Positions 8,073-16,836 of a stretch of 32,467 nucleotides of DNA are shown here, piece by piece. Both the position numbers and the translations under genes were made by a program. Position 1 is the first letter of the stretch. Every line of letters begins with the position of its first letter. The DNA comes from a virus, in IMG/VR virus record IMGVR_UViG_3300020201_000008, positions 1 to 32,467 of that record, one strand, 5' to 3'. The notes under the pieces were generated by a model. That model made no database searches. It saw only the letters and a program-made list of their open reading frames with translations, and had not been told where the DNA came from.

Positions 8073-9716
8073 ATGGCTTCAAATATTTCTTTCAATGGTG
8101 TTACTTATTCAATCCCTGCTGATGGCGACTCTGGATGGGGGGCTGATTTAACAGCTTACCTAATCGCAATATCAACAGGCGTTCTAGCTCGTGCTGGTGG
8201 CACATTTACACTAACAGCCGACGTTGATTTCGGATCTAATTTCGGTCTCAAATCACCCTACTACACTTCTAAAGCAACAAATCCAAGTGCAACAGGTGTT
8301 CTAAGATTAGGAAACACTCAAAGTGTTGGATGGAGAAACTTTGCAAATAGCGCAGATGTTCTACTCACTGTAAACGCTTCAGATGTTTTACAATTTAACG
8401 GTGCTTCATTTATTTACTCAGGACTTGGCTCGATTGTTAATGCAGACATAAACGCTGCTGCTGCAATTGAATACTCAAAACTTAACTTAGCAACATCAAT
8501 TTTAAACTCTGATATCAACGCAAGTGCTGCAATTGCACTTACTAAGCTTGCGGCCACAACAGTTTCTAGAGCGTTAGTTTCAAATGCTTCTGGGTTTGTG
8601 TCCGCTGCGACGACTACAGATGTTGAAATCGGTTATGTGAACGGGGTAACCTCTGCGATTCAAACACAAATGAATCTTAAAGCACCTCTAGCATCACCGA
8701 CTTTCACTGGCACTGTTACTGTGCCCGCTACGATAACAGGCCCAAGCGCGGTAGTTATAACCTTACCGACTGCATCTGATACTCTTGTTGGAAGAGCTAC
8801 GACTGACACGTTAACAAATAAATCAATTAGTGGATCTACAAACACGATTACGAATGTTTCGCTTACAACAGGAGTCACGGGCACATTACCAATAGGAAAT
8901 GGTGGCACTGGACAAACTACAAAAGCACTGGCCTTTGATGCTCTTTCTCCCATGACTACTCTTGGTGACATAATTCATGGTGGCGCGAGTGGAACAGGGA
9001 CAAGGCTTGCTGCTGGATCCTCTAATCAATATTTAAAATCAAATGGCGCATCTGCACCATCATGGGCAACATTCACGGCACCGGTTATCACTTTATACAT
9101 CACTGGAACTGGCACACATGCACTAACAGCGGGTGTGAAATATGTAATAATCAGAGCAATCGGTGGCGGTGGTGGCGGAGGAGGATCAGGGACTGCGTCA
9201 AATAATTTTGGCACCGCAGGGAGCACAACAACTGTTGGGGCTACGACAATAAGTTGTACTGGTGGCGGCGGTGGTGGTCAGTCTGGAAATAGCACCGGTG
9301 GAGTCCCAACAACTTATGCTGGTACAAATATCTTTGTTTTAAATGGCGCTGATGGTGCTGGGGCAGTTTATTCAAATTCATCAAACGCTCAGCTTGCTGG
9401 AGGAATTGGTGGCGGTACCACTTTCGCATCTGGAGGGGCTGGTGGATCTTATGGTGGTGCTGGCCGCGCTCCTGTCGCTGGAAGCGGAGCCGGTGGCGGT
9501 GGCGGTGGCGGTGCCGGTTCGTCTATTACTGTATTTTACTCAGGCGCTGGTGGTGCCGGAGGAGGATCAGCACAAATCATTGTTTCTTCGGGAATCCCTG
9601 GAAGCTATGCCTATACGGTCGGCGCTGGTGGTGCCGGAGGCGGTGCTGGTACAAGCGGGTCTGCCGGTGGAGCCGGAGCTGCTGGACAAGTTTACTTTGA
9701 GGAGCACTTTCAGTAA
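8073..9716 (+). CDS. Tail fibre / receptor-binding protein with glycine-rich tip
   Basis: The 547-aa protein has the modular look of trimeric phage fibres. An N-terminal virion-attachment part is followed by repeat-like beta segments (LNSDINASAAIALTKL; PTFTGTVTVPATITG, a common fibre-shaft phrase; GTLPIGNGGTGQTT, a motif seen in very many fibres). From about residue 362 the sequence switches to a Gly-rich domain with runs such as GGGGGGGGSG and GAGGAGGG, like the glycine-rich receptor-binding tips known from T-even gp38-type adhesins. Such tips vary to change host range. It has its own AGGAG site after the capsid terminator. The next gene starts on its stop codon (TAATG). Confidence 0.85.
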   Translation: MASNISFNGVTYSIPADGDSGWGADLTAYLIAISTGVLARAGGTFTLTADVDFGSNFGLKSPYYTSKATNPSATGVLRLGNTQSVGWRNFANSADVLLTVNASDVLQFNGASFIYSGLGSIVNADINAAAAIEYSKLNLATSILNSDINASAAIALTKLAATTVSRALVSNASGFVSAATTTDVEIGYVNGVTSAIQTQMNLKAPLASPTFTGTVTVPATITGPSAVVITLPTASDTLVGRATTDTLTNKSISGSTNTITNVSLTTGVTGTLPIGNGGTGQTTKALAFDALSPMTTLGDIIHGGASGTGTRLAAGSSNQYLKSNGASAPSWATFTAPVITLYITGTGTHALTAGVKYVIIRAIGGGGGGGGSGTASNNFGTAGSTTTVGATTISCTGGGGGGQSGNSTGGVPTTYAGTNIFVLNGADGAGAVYSNSSNAQLAGGIGGGTTFASGGAGGSYGGAGRAPVAGSGAGGGGGGGAGSSITVFYSGAGGAGGGSAQIIVSSGIPGSYAYTVGAGGAGGGAGTSGSAGGAGAAGQVYFEEHFQ

Positions 9717-10129
9717 TGGCTGATATAAACACAGGTAACATGTCTCACTCAATAGTAAGGTCTTTCGACGAAGGTACTGATTCGTTGAAGACTACTATTA
9801 CTAATGCTGACGTTAACATAAATGTATCTGCCTTTACTGATTCAATTAAAATTGGCGATGCAAACGGAGATACAGTCACTATTACGAATGTATCTGGTAA
9901 AAAATCATTAGATGTGAATGTCACAGACATTACTTTAGACAAATCTAACGATTCGGTTACTGCACATAATCCTGAAGAACTAGTATTTCTTGATGAAGCT
10001 TATGCAATAGAATTAAAGAAGGCTCGAACAAAGCTAAGACACAATCAAATAATGAATTACTTATTATTAGTATTATTAACAATTAGCATAACTTTAAACA
10101 TTTTTAAGCTAAAAGGAGTCATTCACTAA
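9716..10129 (+). CDS. Virion- or tail-associated membrane-anchored protein, unknown (137 aa)
   Basis: The start overlaps the fibre stop by one base. Residues 30-75 show short alternating Asp/Gly/Val/Thr beta repeats (DSIKIGDANGDTVTITNV) that resemble the beta segments of phage structural proteins. Residues 113-130 form one transmembrane helix near the C-terminus, with basic residues on both sides. I know no family. Its coupling to the fibre gene and its place before the lysis-like genes make a fibre accessory, or the first member of the lysis cassette, equally possible. Confidence 0.65.
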   Translation: MADINTGNMSHSIVRSFDEGTDSLKTTITNADVNINVSAFTDSIKIGDANGDTVTITNVSGKKSLDVNVTDITLDKSNDSVTAHNPEELVFLDEAYAIELKKARTKLRHNQIMNYLLLVLLTISITLNIFKLKGVIH

Positions 10130-10383
10130 TGATGAAAGATCTGCTGCAAGAAAATGGTTGGCTTGGTGTTGCGTTTATCTTAACGCTTCAATTCGTTTAC
10201 ACGATCTGGAAAGACAAGAACAAAGCAAAAGAGAATGCTTTAAGTGCAAACACTGAAGCGATTAAAAAGCTTTCTAAAGATTTAAATAGATATTATTTCG
10301 GTATGAAAATACTTGCTGGTGAGAGATGGACTGAGATTAAAGAATTTATTGAGACTGATCCTTCAAAAGATAGGGATGCATAA
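10129..10383 (+). CDS. Single-span membrane protein, possible holin or antiholin (84 aa)
   Basis: Residues about 10-27 form one hydrophobic helix near the N-terminus; the rest is a charged, helical tail (KDKNKAKENALSANTEAIKKL). AAGGAG precedes the start, which overlaps the previous stop (TAATG), and the next gene starts on its stop in the same way. Size, topology and position just before the lysin candidate fit a small holin-class or antiholin protein, but no motif proves it. Confidence 0.62.
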   Translation: MMKDLLQENGWLGVAFILTLQFVYTIWKDKNKAKENALSANTEAIKKLSKDLNRYYFGMKILAGERWTEIKEFIETDPSKDRDA

Positions 10384-10805
10384 TGTATAGAATCATCTTG
10401 CAGCGTTTTGAATCTACAGATCAAGGTACTTTCGGAATGATTCGAGTCGGTAACGATAACTTTGTCACAGGTGAGTTACCTTGGCGTGAAAATTCTAAAA
10501 ACATGAGCTGCATTCCACCAGGGCTTTACACTTGTAAAATGACAATCTCATCTAGATTTAAAAAGTTTTTATACTCCGTCATCGGAGTAAATAACCGAGA
10601 TGGGATCAAAATACATTCGGCAAATCTCATGGGAGACAAGACTCTTGGTTACAAATCTCAATTAAGTGGCTGCATATCAATCGGTGAATCTATTGGGGCA
10701 ATTGAGGGTCAAAAAGCAATTCTATATTCTAAAACAGCTATAAGACGATTTGAGAATCTAATGAATCGTAAACCCTTTATTTTAGAGGTCCAAAATGGTT
10801 TCTGA
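10383..10805 (+). CDS. DUF5675-family protein, L,D-transpeptidase-like; candidate endolysin
   Basis: The 140-aa protein matches the DUF5675 pattern: QGTFGMI near the N-terminus, ELPWRENSKNMSCIPPG (residues 31-47), then KIHSANL with His78 and SGCISIG with Cys97. A His...GC pair in this spacing recalls the catalytic His and Cys of L,D-transpeptidase (YkuD-like) enzymes that act on peptidoglycan cross-links. It lies between a small membrane protein and a holin-like gene, and no lysozyme, amidase or endopeptidase was seen elsewhere, so it may be the lytic enzyme. Family call good; lytic activity is inference. Confidence 0.78.
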   Translation: MYRIILQRFESTDQGTFGMIRVGNDNFVTGELPWRENSKNMSCIPPGLYTCKMTISSRFKKFLYSVIGVNNRDGIKIHSANLMGDKTLGYKSQLSGCISIGESIGAIEGQKAILYSKTAIRRFENLMNRKPFILEVQNGF

Positions 10806-11361
10806 ATTTATTACGTCGATAATTAGTGGTGGTATTACTGGCCTATTTGGTGCTTCGATCACTCATTATTTTGATTACTTAAACAAAAAGCTTGATGTGC
10901 AGTCTCAAGATTCAAAGCAAAAGAATGAAATAACTTTGCGTGAAATGGACTCACACATCATGCAATTGGAGTGGCAAGCTCGTAATGAAATTGCTGTTAC
11001 TGAGTCTGACTCTCGCGTTGAGGTCGCTGATAGCGAAGCGTTTAAGGCTGCGCTTACGAGTGAGCCAAAGCTTTACTCTAACCCTTCTAAATACTCTCGA
11101 TTACAAAACACGATTATGGTCTTTGTTGATTCTATTCGAGGCTTAATTAGACCGGTACTTACTGTTTATCTTTGCGGAGTAACAACGGCTGTTTATATGC
11201 AAGCAGGTCAGATCATTAAGGCTCAGCCCTTATCTGTTGATCAGTCTGTCGAAGTCTACACTCAAATTTCGTCTACCATACTTTATCTAACAACAACTTG
11301 TGTTTTATTCTGGTTTGGTAGCCGCACTAAAGAAAAAAGCAAATCAAAGATTAATATTTAA
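10795..11361 (+). CDS. Holin-like protein (3-TM type)
   Basis: The 188-aa protein has a hydrophobic, glycine-rich N-terminal segment (residues about 5-26), a long charged coiled region, and two further transmembrane helices (about 118-137 and 161-178). The phrase VDSIRGLIRPVLTVYL before the second helix is the Arg-Pro signature of the 3-TM holin group known from gene-transfer agents and phages. The start overlaps the DUF5675 gene by 11 bp and has AGAGG six bases upstream. It would form the membrane lesion that releases or activates the lysin. Confidence 0.75.
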   Translation: MVSEFITSIISGGITGLFGASITHYFDYLNKKLDVQSQDSKQKNEITLREMDSHIMQLEWQARNEIAVTESDSRVEVADSEAFKAALTSEPKLYSNPSKYSRLQNTIMVFVDSIRGLIRPVLTVYLCGVTTAVYMQAGQIIKAQPLSVDQSVEVYTQISSTILYLTTTCVLFWFGSRTKEKSKSKINI

Positions 11362-11374
11362 AGGAGAATTACAA

Positions 11375-11638
11375 ATGCAAAACATGGACGTAAAAAAGAA
11401 GGTCTTAGAAGAGATCATGGGTTTAATGGATGAAAAAGAAGGTGATAAACTTAAGTCTCATCCTAAATTAATGGCTGCTAAGGTCGAAGTCGTAAAGCCT
11501 GAAATGGTTATGGAAGAGGGATCTCTTGAAGAAGAAAAGATGGAGTCACCAGATGAAGAGTCAAAAGAATCTGACATGGATGGATTAACTCCTGAAATGA
11601 TCCAAGAGTTATTAGAAAAATACGAATCAATGAAGTAA
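11375..11638 (+). CDS. Small acidic protein, unknown (87 aa)
   Basis: AAGGAG lies at the right distance before ATG 11375; the frame continues upstream but inside the holin gene. The protein is rich in Glu, Met and Lys, has no Cys or Trp, and is probably helical or disordered (EEGSLEEEKMESPDEESKES), ending in a short helix (PEMIQELLEKYESMK). It stands between the lysis cassette and the head-tail connector. Acidic proteins here can be minor head or assembly factors; I cannot assign one. Confidence 0.65.
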   Translation: MQNMDVKKKVLEEIMGLMDEKEGDKLKSHPKLMAAKVEVVKPEMVMEEGSLEEEKMESPDEESKESDMDGLTPEMIQELLEKYESMK

Positions 11639-11650
11639 AAGGGGGTTTTA

Positions 11651-12520
11651 GTGAATACACTAGAACTTATTAGCACTTTAAAAATCAAAGGGTCTTTCCC
11701 GACCTCAGACGATCTGTTTTCAACAGATGACTTTCTCGCATTATTCAATCATCAGATGAAGGTGGACATTGTCCCCATTCTGATTAGGTTAAGTGAGGAA
11801 TTCTTTCTGCAATACAAAGACTTCACAATCACCCAAGGGTCAACTTACCGAATACCACACCGAGCTATCGGTGCAAAGATTAGAGATTTGAAAATGGTTG
11901 ATGGAAGTGGAAATTATACAAATATCAATAGGCTCTATGAAGAGGATCGTAACTCTGGGATGTCTGGATATTACATGAGTCGAAACTCTGTAGAGCTTAC
12001 TCCTGATTTTACAGCTAACACTTTAAGAATGAAATACTTTGCGAGGCCTTCAGCTTTAGTTTTACCAGTAGATTGTGCTCAAGTGATGTCTATCAACACC
12101 CTGACTAACTCAGTCATTGTAACTAGCACACCTACTACTTTCGCAAATGGCACTGTTGTTGATATAGTACAGAACAATAATCCATACGATTTACTTGGTA
12201 TGGATTACTCACTCTCGTCGGTATCAGGGACGACACTGACTTTTGTGAGTTTACCTGCTGATTTATTAGTGGGTGACTGGATCTGCATCGCAAATGAGTC
12301 GCCTGTTGCGATGATCCCAGAAGAAATGCAGCCTGTATTAATTCAATCATGCCTCGTTTCATGTTTATCATCTAAAAAAGACAAAGCTTTAGAGGTTGAG
12401 ATGGCGATGCTTGAACAAAACAAGCGTGATGCGATTAATATGCTAGAGCCGCGCGTGGAAAACAACTCTGCCAAAGTTCGAAGTGGACGCCTTTTAGGTT
12501 ATTTCCAGAGTGGATACTAA
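11651..12520 (+). CDS. Head-tail connector (adaptor) protein
   Basis: The 289-aa protein starts with GTG after a GGGGG ribosome site. It has an N-terminal helical region (LSTDDFLALFNHQMKVDIVPILIRLSEE in part), the stretch YRIPHRAIGAKIRDL near residue 75, a central beta domain, and a helical C-terminus (PEEMQPVLIQSCLVSCLSS). This layout resembles T7 gp11/P22 gp4-class adaptors that join the portal to the tail nozzle. The neighbouring 822-aa nozzle-like protein, overlapping with no gap, supports this. The homology is by pattern, not by a diagnostic motif. Confidence 0.7.
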   Translation: MNTLELISTLKIKGSFPTSDDLFSTDDFLALFNHQMKVDIVPILIRLSEEFFLQYKDFTITQGSTYRIPHRAIGAKIRDLKMVDGSGNYTNINRLYEEDRNSGMSGYYMSRNSVELTPDFTANTLRMKYFARPSALVLPVDCAQVMSINTLTNSVIVTSTPTTFANGTVVDIVQNNNPYDLLGMDYSLSSVSGTTLTFVSLPADLLVGDWICIANESPVAMIPEEMQPVLIQSCLVSCLSSKKDKALEVEMAMLEQNKRDAINMLEPRVENNSAKVRSGRLLGYFQSGY

Positions 12521-14989
12521 ATGAGCCAAGCACTTGTTTTAAAAAACACAGGACTTAACACTAACGCGAATCAACTAAGTGAGGTGCCCGAGGGTGCTTT
12601 GACTATTGCTGATAACGTGGTGATTGATAAGGATGGCGTGGTTGAGCCTCGAAGGGGTTTCACGCGCCTTGCAAGCTCACCAGCAAGTGATCTTATCCGT
12701 AATGATAGAATCACCACATATCAAGATAAGCTCATCGTTAGACGCTCAAGTGATAATACAATGGCCTACTACAATGCTGGGTGGACGAACTATGCTGGCA
12801 CTTATTTACATCCTGATTCTGATCTTGCTCGAATGCAGTTTATGCAAGCGTCGGGAAATCTTTATTTCACAACTTCACTAGGCGTTAAAGTTTTAGACGT
12901 TTACTCAGGCCCCATTTACACAACTGGAATGCCTCGTGGTCTTGACGGTTCAGGCTCTACGACTGGTGCAAGCGGAATGATGACGAATAATACTCAAGTA
13001 GCTTACAGATTCTTATGGGGATCACGCGATGCTAATAATAACCTTTATCTAGGCACTCCTTCACAGCGTATCATTGTATCTAATTCTAGTGGGTCGACTC
13101 GCGATGTTGCTCTAGTAGCTACAATTCCTAGTGGCATCACGACAGCAGACTTTTTTCAAGTGTATCGATCTAAAGAATCATCTGGCTCAAGCACTGAGCC
13201 AAACGATGAGTTACAACTTGTCTATGAATCAAATCCAACAGCAGGTCAGATCACAGCAAAGTCTGTGACTTTTACAGACTCGACACCTACTTCGTTAATG
13301 GGCGCAAGTTTATACACAAATGCTTCGCAAGAGGGTATATCAGAAAGTAATGATGAGCCACCATTTGCTAATGACATCGCATTATTTAAAAATTACACAT
13401 TCTTTTCTAATATTAAGACTAAGCATAAGATCACTATCAAATTATTATCTGCTGGTGGGTCTGGCCTAGTTAATGATGACACGATCACTATTAATAGCGT
13501 GGTCTACACTGGCAAAGCTGCTGAAACAATTGCGAGTGGTTTTTTTAAAGTTTCAACAGCAGGCTCATCGTCTCAGAATATCTCTGACACAGCACAGTCA
13601 CTAGTTAAGGTAATTAATCAATATTCATCTAACACGGCAATTTATGCCTACTACATTTCTGGCTTTCAAGATCTGCCTGGACAAATCCTTTTAATGAAAA
13701 GGGTTTTAGATGATACGAGTTTCGCTGTTGTTGTGTCTCGGGCTACGGCTTGGGATATCGGCACAGGAGCTAGCACTAATGATCAGTATCCTAATGGTTT
13801 AATGTGGTCTAAGAATCAACAGCCCGAGCACGTCCCGACTGCGCACGTTGAGTTTATCGGATCTAAGAATTATCCAATTAGGCGAATTGTTGCGCTAAGA
13901 GATTCATTATTTATTTTAAAAGCTGATGGCGTTTTCAGATTAACCGGATCTGGTGGCTCATGGACTATTGACCCGCTTGACACCTCGACTAGAATCATAG
14001 CACCAGATTCGGCATCAGTCGTGAACAATCAAATTTTCTGCTTGGCAGATCAGGGCATTGTTGCGATCAGTGACGTAGGCGTGCAAGTAATGTCTCGTCC
14101 AATAGAGGATGAAATTAGTTTTTTGATTTCAGAGGATTACGAAAAATTAAAAGAGCTTAGTTTTGGTTTAGCGTATGAAACAGATCGTAAATACATTTTG
14201 TATACAATCGGAAATAATTCAGACACTTTCACGACTAAAGCTTTCGTTTATAACACTTTTACTCAAGCTTGGACAACATGGACAAAAGATGTAAAGCACG
14301 CAATCGTTAATCCAGCCGATGATAAAATCTATTTATGTAATCCTTCTGATCAACACACGTTGCAAGAAAGAAAATCTTTAACATTTGCTGATTACATTGA
14401 TGAGGAGCTTGATGGCTTTACGATCTCATCATTTTCTGGCAAGAGCGTTGTGCTAAATAAAGTATTATTACTAGACGTAGGCTACTTACTTTATCAATCT
14501 GCAAGCGTTTACTCTGTGATCACAGCCATTGATGCGGCCACAAATACTGTGACTGTTAATGATTCAAGAGCATGGACAATGGGCACAGTTACGATTTACA
14601 AATCAATTACTTCGGTTTTAGAATACACAGCTCAGCATTTTCAAAACCCAGGCGTGATGAAACACTTTCAAGAAGTCGCGATGCTGTTTAGAGAGACTAA
14701 TTTTGTGAGCGGTGTTCTATCCTTTTTCACAGATCTATCTGGTGGGTATTCTAATACTACTTTTTACGGGACTTACGGCTCAGGCCTTTGGGGTTTATTC
14801 TTATGGGGTCAAATCCCTTGGGGTGGCACGACTCGGCCAAGACCTGTCAGAGTATTTGTCCCTCGTGAGAAATCGCGCGGTACAATCTTGAGTCCTAAAA
14901 TTACAATCGCAAATGGTTACTCTAAATGGTCTTTAAACGGGATTAGCATTAATTATGAGTGGGTTTCTGAGAGGACCTCTAGATCATGA
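12521..14989 (+). CDS. Tail nozzle-like structural protein (beta-propeller type)
   Basis: The 822-aa protein begins LNTNANQLSEVPEGALTIADNVVIDKDGVVEPRRGF in outline: the phrase with ADNVVID...EPRRG is typical of podovirus nozzle proteins (T7 gp12/P22 gp10 class), which form a hexameric propeller below the connector. The body is beta-rich with repeating short strands, and phrases such as RRIVALRDSLFILKADGVFR and KAFVYNTFTQAWTTW are characteristic propeller blades. It directly follows the connector and shares ATGA with the next gene. Confidence 0.78.
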   Translation: MSQALVLKNTGLNTNANQLSEVPEGALTIADNVVIDKDGVVEPRRGFTRLASSPASDLIRNDRITTYQDKLIVRRSSDNTMAYYNAGWTNYAGTYLHPDSDLARMQFMQASGNLYFTTSLGVKVLDVYSGPIYTTGMPRGLDGSGSTTGASGMMTNNTQVAYRFLWGSRDANNNLYLGTPSQRIIVSNSSGSTRDVALVATIPSGITTADFFQVYRSKESSGSSTEPNDELQLVYESNPTAGQITAKSVTFTDSTPTSLMGASLYTNASQEGISESNDEPPFANDIALFKNYTFFSNIKTKHKITIKLLSAGGSGLVNDDTITINSVVYTGKAAETIASGFFKVSTAGSSSQNISDTAQSLVKVINQYSSNTAIYAYYISGFQDLPGQILLMKRVLDDTSFAVVVSRATAWDIGTGASTNDQYPNGLMWSKNQQPEHVPTAHVEFIGSKNYPIRRIVALRDSLFILKADGVFRLTGSGGSWTIDPLDTSTRIIAPDSASVVNNQIFCLADQGIVAISDVGVQVMSRPIEDEISFLISEDYEKLKELSFGLAYETDRKYILYTIGNNSDTFTTKAFVYNTFTQAWTTWTKDVKHAIVNPADDKIYLCNPSDQHTLQERKSLTFADYIDEELDGFTISSFSGKSVVLNKVLLLDVGYLLYQSASVYSVITAIDAATNTVTVNDSRAWTMGTVTIYKSITSVLEYTAQHFQNPGVMKHFQEVAMLFRETNFVSGVLSFFTDLSGGYSNTTFYGTYGSGLWGLFLWGQIPWGGTTRPRPVRVFVPREKSRGTILSPKITIANGYSKWSLNGISINYEWVSERTSRS

Positions 14990-15384
14990 GTAAGATAACG
15001 CCGCAACGCTTTAGTGTGGAGGAGTTTAGCGATCAAAAGAGCTGGATCGAAAAGCTATTCTCACCTTTAAATCAAATCACGGGTGACATCGTGAGGGCCT
15101 TTAGTAATGGATTTAATGTTGAGGACAATCTTTTTCAAGAGATTAAAGAAATCAAGTGGGTCAGTAATGCTTCAAATTTTCCTTTAAAGTTTCGCACAAA
15201 GTTTTCTGTACAGCCCAGAGGTTTGATTTACATATACTTACTCAACAACACTCTTGGAGCTTATTCCACCGTTGCTCCGCATATTATTTGGAGTTACCAA
15301 GATAGCACAGTGACGATAAGCAATATATCAGGACTTATAGCCGACAACACTTATACAATTAGAATACTCGTAATTTATGGATAG
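14986..15384 (+). CDS. Small tail-associated protein, unknown (132 aa)
   Basis: The start overlaps the nozzle gene by 4 bp (ATGA). The N-terminal half is helical (DQKSWIEKLFSPLNQITGDIVRAF); the C-terminal half is beta-rich with a fibronectin-like ending (IIWSYQDSTVTISNISGL then TYTIRILVIYG). It could cap the nozzle or hold the fibre. No family recognised. Confidence 0.65.
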   Translation: MSKITPQRFSVEEFSDQKSWIEKLFSPLNQITGDIVRAFSNGFNVEDNLFQEIKEIKWVSNASNFPLKFRTKFSVQPRGLIYIYLLNNTLGAYSTVAPHIIWSYQDSTVTISNISGLIADNTYTIRILVIYG

Positions 15385-15393
15385 GAGCTAGAA

Positions 15394-16833
15394 ATGCCAT
15401 ACGCACAAAAACCAATGATGGATGATGAAGAGAAACAGGCGCAGCAACAAGGCGGGATGAATATCTCAGGTGGAGCCCCTGCTAACTTCTCAACTGGTGT
15501 GCCCGGACAAGATGCTGGTGGTGGAGCCGCTAAGCCTCAAAAATCCTCTGGTAACTATACAAATATCCAAAGTTATTTAGAGGCCAATAAAACTCAAGCT
15601 GATCAGATGGGTCAGACTATCGCTGATAGTGTTGATCAATCAGCCGGTCAAGCACAGCAAAAGATTCAAGGATTAGAAGCAAAGACTCAAAAAGTTGAGG
15701 CCTATGATCCGAATGAAGTTTTCAACAATGTTACAAATTTAAATGATCAGCAAAAAAATGATTACAGAACTCAGCGTCAAACTGGTGGATACACAGGACC
15801 ACAAACTGTTGATCAAGTTGAGGGATATGCTGACACTCAAAAAGCTACACAAGAGGCCGCCACAAAATTACAAAACGCACAATCTGAAACTGGTCAGCAA
15901 CAATTATTAAAAGATACCTATGCTAGACCTAAATACACAGCAGGAGAGAACCGCCTTGACCAAGTTCTATTACAAAATAGTGCTGGGTCAAAGCAAGCTC
16001 TTGAAAATGTGAATGACAAATATAAAGGATTTAATGATTTACTTGGTGGGGCCACGCAGAAAGTTGGCGACTCTATCAATGCAGCTAAAACACAAGCTCT
16101 TTCTAATAAACAGAATATTCTTAAGAGTGAACAAGACCAGTACAATAATCTTTTAAATCCAATTCAGCAAAGAGCTGATCAGGCGAATAAAGATAATCCC
16201 GCACTCATTCAAAGGATTCAAGCCGATCTGGAAGACGACACCTTGAATGCAGAGACTCTTCAGAGGCTTGGCCTGTCTGGAAATGAAAAGCTTTATAACC
16301 AGAATTTGTCTGGCTATATGAAACCGACGGAGACACAAGTCGGTATTGATAATGTTGCAAGTGCTGATGAGCGTGCAAAATACAAAGCCCTATCTGATTT
16401 AATTCAAGATCCAACAAAAACTCAGCTTAGTGCTGATGGATCAGCAATCGACCCTCTTGGTTTTAATAAAAGCGCATTCTTAAAAGACAACGCAGCTAAA
16501 GAAAAAGAGCTGGCTGATATTTTCGGTAAAACTAATTTTTCAACTGAGAGTGGCAATATTTCTATCCCCTACGCAAACTCGTACGCAAAAGGCACAGCAA
16601 ACGTAAACGTGGCTGATTACTTGGCTCGCGGTAACAATGCTTTTTCTCTAGACAGCTCTCAAATTGGTTCTGGTGCAGGAGGTAGCGGTAGCCTTGGCGG
16701 TGGTGTTGGTGGTGGACATTATGGATATGACCAGCGACAACAAGGCATGCAGCAGGCACAGGCCTCCGCGCTTCAGCAGCTTCAAGATTTCCTAACACAA
16801 AATAATTATTATAGAACAATTCAAAAGGGGTAG
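15394..16833 (+). CDS. Internal virion / DNA ejection protein, Gln-rich (479 aa)
   Basis: The protein is very rich in Gln, Asn, Ala and Asp, with long amphipathic helical segments (DQSAGQAQQKIQGLEAKTQK) and Gly-rich loops (GSGAGGSGSLGGGVGGG near residue 425). It contains no catalytic motif that I can see; in particular no lysozyme or transglycosylase signature. Composition and position, first of four such proteins at the end of the structural module, fit proteins that sit in the head and form the trans-envelope ejection channel in podoviruses. The ribosome site is AGGAG. Confidence 0.7.
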   Translation: MPYAQKPMMDDEEKQAQQQGGMNISGGAPANFSTGVPGQDAGGGAAKPQKSSGNYTNIQSYLEANKTQADQMGQTIADSVDQSAGQAQQKIQGLEAKTQKVEAYDPNEVFNNVTNLNDQQKNDYRTQRQTGGYTGPQTVDQVEGYADTQKATQEAATKLQNAQSETGQQQLLKDTYARPKYTAGENRLDQVLLQNSAGSKQALENVNDKYKGFNDLLGGATQKVGDSINAAKTQALSNKQNILKSEQDQYNNLLNPIQQRADQANKDNPALIQRIQADLEDDTLNAETLQRLGLSGNEKLYNQNLSGYMKPTETQVGIDNVASADERAKYKALSDLIQDPTKTQLSADGSAIDPLGFNKSAFLKDNAAKEKELADIFGKTNFSTESGNISIPYANSYAKGTANVNVADYLARGNNAFSLDSSQIGSGAGGSGSLGGGVGGGHYGYDQRQQGMQQAQASALQQLQDFLTQNNYYRTIQKG

Positions 16834-16836
16834 TTT

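Noticed and set aside
8660-9752. Open frames on the minus strand across the fibre gene
   Set aside because: They mirror the low-complexity Gly/Thr/Val codons of the fibre gene, have no ribosome sites and overlap it fully.
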